Assembly (NCBI GenBank): GCA_003524365.1 | Contig: DQHS01000220.1 | Coordinates: 1-7,505, forward strand | Reading direction: 5' to 3' | Length of the DNA stretch: 7,505 bases | Origin: Cellvibrio sp. | Lineage (GTDB): Bacteria > Pseudomonadota > Gammaproteobacteria > Pseudomonadales > Cellvibrionaceae | Shown: positions 6,388 through 7,505 of the stretch, in pieces | Position numbering within the stretch: the first letter of the stretch is position 1 | How the letters are laid out: the number at the start of each line of letters is the position of its first letter | Notes under the pieces: generated by a model | Told to the model about the DNA's origin: nothing | Databases searched by the model: none | Seen by the model: the letters and a program-made list of their open reading frames with translations, nothing else | Program-made: the position numbers and the translations under genes

Positions 6388-6774
6388 CTACGGACGAGAA
6401 ACCTTATAGTTGTCGCACCCTGTTCCAACAACCATGCCTGCAGCAGGATAAATAGAGCATGTAGAATGATCTGTCCCCCAATAACTAGAATAGAAATCAT
6501 AAGTCACATGAACTTTCACGGCCTGAGGCGCTGAAGTACCCGATGCACCTGGGGGACAAAATAACCCTACAGGCTCAGCAATAACCACACCGATTTGTTG
6601 ACCACCGCTGACAGTCATTGGGGAGTACGTTTTCCCAAGTGAATTCCAAGTGCACCCTGGTTTTAAATAATTTCCATAAGATCCAGCTGATGCTAAATCT
6701 TCGGCAAATGCCTGCGAAGCTAAAGCCGAAGTGCATAATAATGCGGCGCACATTTTTAACGTTATTTTCAGCAT
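6388..6774 (-). CDS. Small secreted four-cysteine protein, function unknown
   Basis: 128 residues with a clear Sec signal peptide: positive start (MLKITLK), a hydrophobic core, and a probable AFA-ED cleavage site near residue 24. The mature protein is about 104 residues and has four cysteines (41, 73, 106, 120), an even number that allows two disulfides, which fits a periplasmic or extracellular protein. It is rich in Gly, Ser, Tyr and Val and looks like a small beta-rich domain. I recognise no family or catalytic motif. A GGGA stretch about 10 nt before ATG 6774 is a weak ribosome site. It lies 112 bp downstream of the next minus-strand gene, so cotranscription is possible but not shown. It converges on the regulator gene and shares its terminator region. 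Confidence 0.75.
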   Translation of the reverse strand: MLKITLKMCAALLCTSALASQAFAEDLASAGSYGNYLKPGCTWNSLGKTYSPMTVSGGQQIGVVIAEPVGLFCPPGASGTSAPQAVKVHVTYDFYSSYWGTDHSTCSIYPAAGMVVGTGCDNYKVSRP

Positions 6775-6855
6775 ATATCAAATTCCCATTGATGTTGTTA
6801 GATTAGTTTTCCCTGTGAAATTAATTCTGCAGGAGGGAAGATAATAGAAGCAAAC

Positions 6856-6872
6856 CATTACCAACGGTAATG
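6856..6872. promoter_or_regulatory. Inverted repeat CATTACC-AAC-GGTAATG
   Basis: Perfect 7-bp arms with a 3-bp centre in the 112-bp gap between the two minus-strand genes, 14 bp after the upstream gene's stop. No T-run follows, so it is at best a weak terminator. It lies just upstream (minus strand) of a TATTAT -10-like string at about 6842-6847, so an operator for the small secreted gene is the alternative. Confidence 0.35.
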
Positions 6873-6886
6873 ACTTAAACGCCAAC

Positions 6887-7505
6887 CTATTGATGATTTG
6901 ACACGTATATTTTAATTTCTCCATTAGTTGTATTTAATGTCGATTTTGTTGAAGGATTTTTAAAACCGCTTAGCGTGAGAAATGAATAATTTGATATGGC
7001 GTCAACGATTTCATTCCTGGTTGAGTCGTTAGCGGGCACTATGATTTCGCATGTGTTTGTTTTGCATTGCACCGTTGAGACGGCAATAGCTTGAGTCGAT
7101 GGATCAATTTTTAGCGCATTATAAAGCTCAGATTCGGTGTCACTTGCCCAAACGGGATTCCGCTCTTCAGCGGCAAATGTCTGCTGAAGTTGTAGATCAT
7201 AGCTTTCAGGTGAGCTGATTTTTTGAATCTCATTAATGAGTTCATTTTTTTTATCGGCAGCTTGGATGGCGGAATGGATAACAGCGCTGCAATCGAGGGA
7301 TTGAGAGTCGATATTTTCCTGCACTGGCTTGCTCAATGAACCCCTAGCATTTTCCAATTTTGCAATTTTTTCTTTTAGCTTAATAATTTCATCTACATCG
7401 GTATATGCCACTACCTGCTTGGTCTCGTTAGCGCATATGCGCTGCGAAATCGCCTCCTTTTCATAAGTAAAATCATCCTGAAAAGCAAAAGCTACAACTA
7501 CGCCT
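6887..7505 (-). CDS. Probable membrane-anchored protein with coiled coil and CX4C motif (5' end off window)
   Basis: The frame is open from the right edge to TAG 6887, giving 205 visible residues. An internal GTG at 7411 could serve as a start for a 174-residue version, but coding-like sequence continues upstream (VVVAFAFQDDFTYEKEAISQ), so the true start is probably outside the window. The hydrophobic GVVVAFAF at the edge looks like the end of a signal peptide or membrane anchor. A short heptad region (VDEIIKLKEKIAKLE) suggests a coiled coil. The C-terminal part has W-A-x-x-T-E-x-E-L followed by VQCKTNTCEIIV, a CX4C arrangement that I have seen in many uncharacterised periplasmic proteins of proteobacteria (from memory), where the two Cys may form a disulfide. 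Function unknown; no link to the polysaccharide genes is apparent. Confidence 0.8.
   Translation of the reverse strand, partial: GVVVAFAFQDDFTYEKEAISQRICANETKQVVAYTDVDEIIKLKEKIAKLENARGSLSKPVQENIDSQSLDCSAVIHSAIQAADKKNELINEIQKISSPESYDLQLQQTFAAEERNPVWASDTESELYNALKIDPSTQAIAVSTVQCKTNTCEIIVPANDSTRNEIVDAISNYSFLTLSGFKNPSTKSTLNTTNGEIKIYVSNHQ

Overview
The window reads as a stretch of a plant-polysaccharide-degrading gammaproteobacterium. The main clue is a very large secreted glycoside hydrolase with long polyserine linkers, a style typical of Cellvibrio and its relatives (Saccharophagus, Teredinibacter). The genus is an inference from style, not from a marker gene.

Layout. Positions 1-3919 (minus strand) hold most of one gene. 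It encodes an outer-membrane-type lipoprotein with a lipobox signal peptide, a ~195-residue Ser-rich tether, a complete GH74 domain (xyloglucanase family), a second ~85-residue Ser-rich linker, and a GH5 catalytic domain that runs off the left edge just after its nucleophile Glu. The frame is open from 3919 to 1 without a stop.

Positions 3920-5117 are a ~1.2 kb AT-rich intergenic region between two divergent genes. It is rich in small structures: three inverted repeats near the hydrolase gene, an intrinsic terminator on the minus strand with no obvious gene upstream of it, a two-copy 20-bp tandem repeat, and a pair of direct repeats 21 bp apart, the second of which overlaps a possible -35 box of the regulator.

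Positions 5118-6281 (plus strand) encode an AraC-family regulator anchored in the inner membrane by two transmembrane segments. A ~190-residue extracytoplasmic beta-rich domain lies between them and the DNA-binding domain is C-terminal. A shared hairpin at 6348-6387 closes this gene and the convergent gene beyond it.

Positions 6388-6774 (minus) encode a small secreted four-cysteine protein of unknown function. Positions 6887-7505 (minus) hold the 3' part of a gene for a probably membrane-anchored protein with a coiled coil and a CX4C motif; its start lies beyond the right edge.

Working model (inference): the regulator senses a saccharide, perhaps a xyloglucan or glucan fragment, in the periplasm and controls the divergent surface-tethered GH74-GH5 enzyme and possibly itself. 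The two genes on the right give no sign of belonging to this unit.
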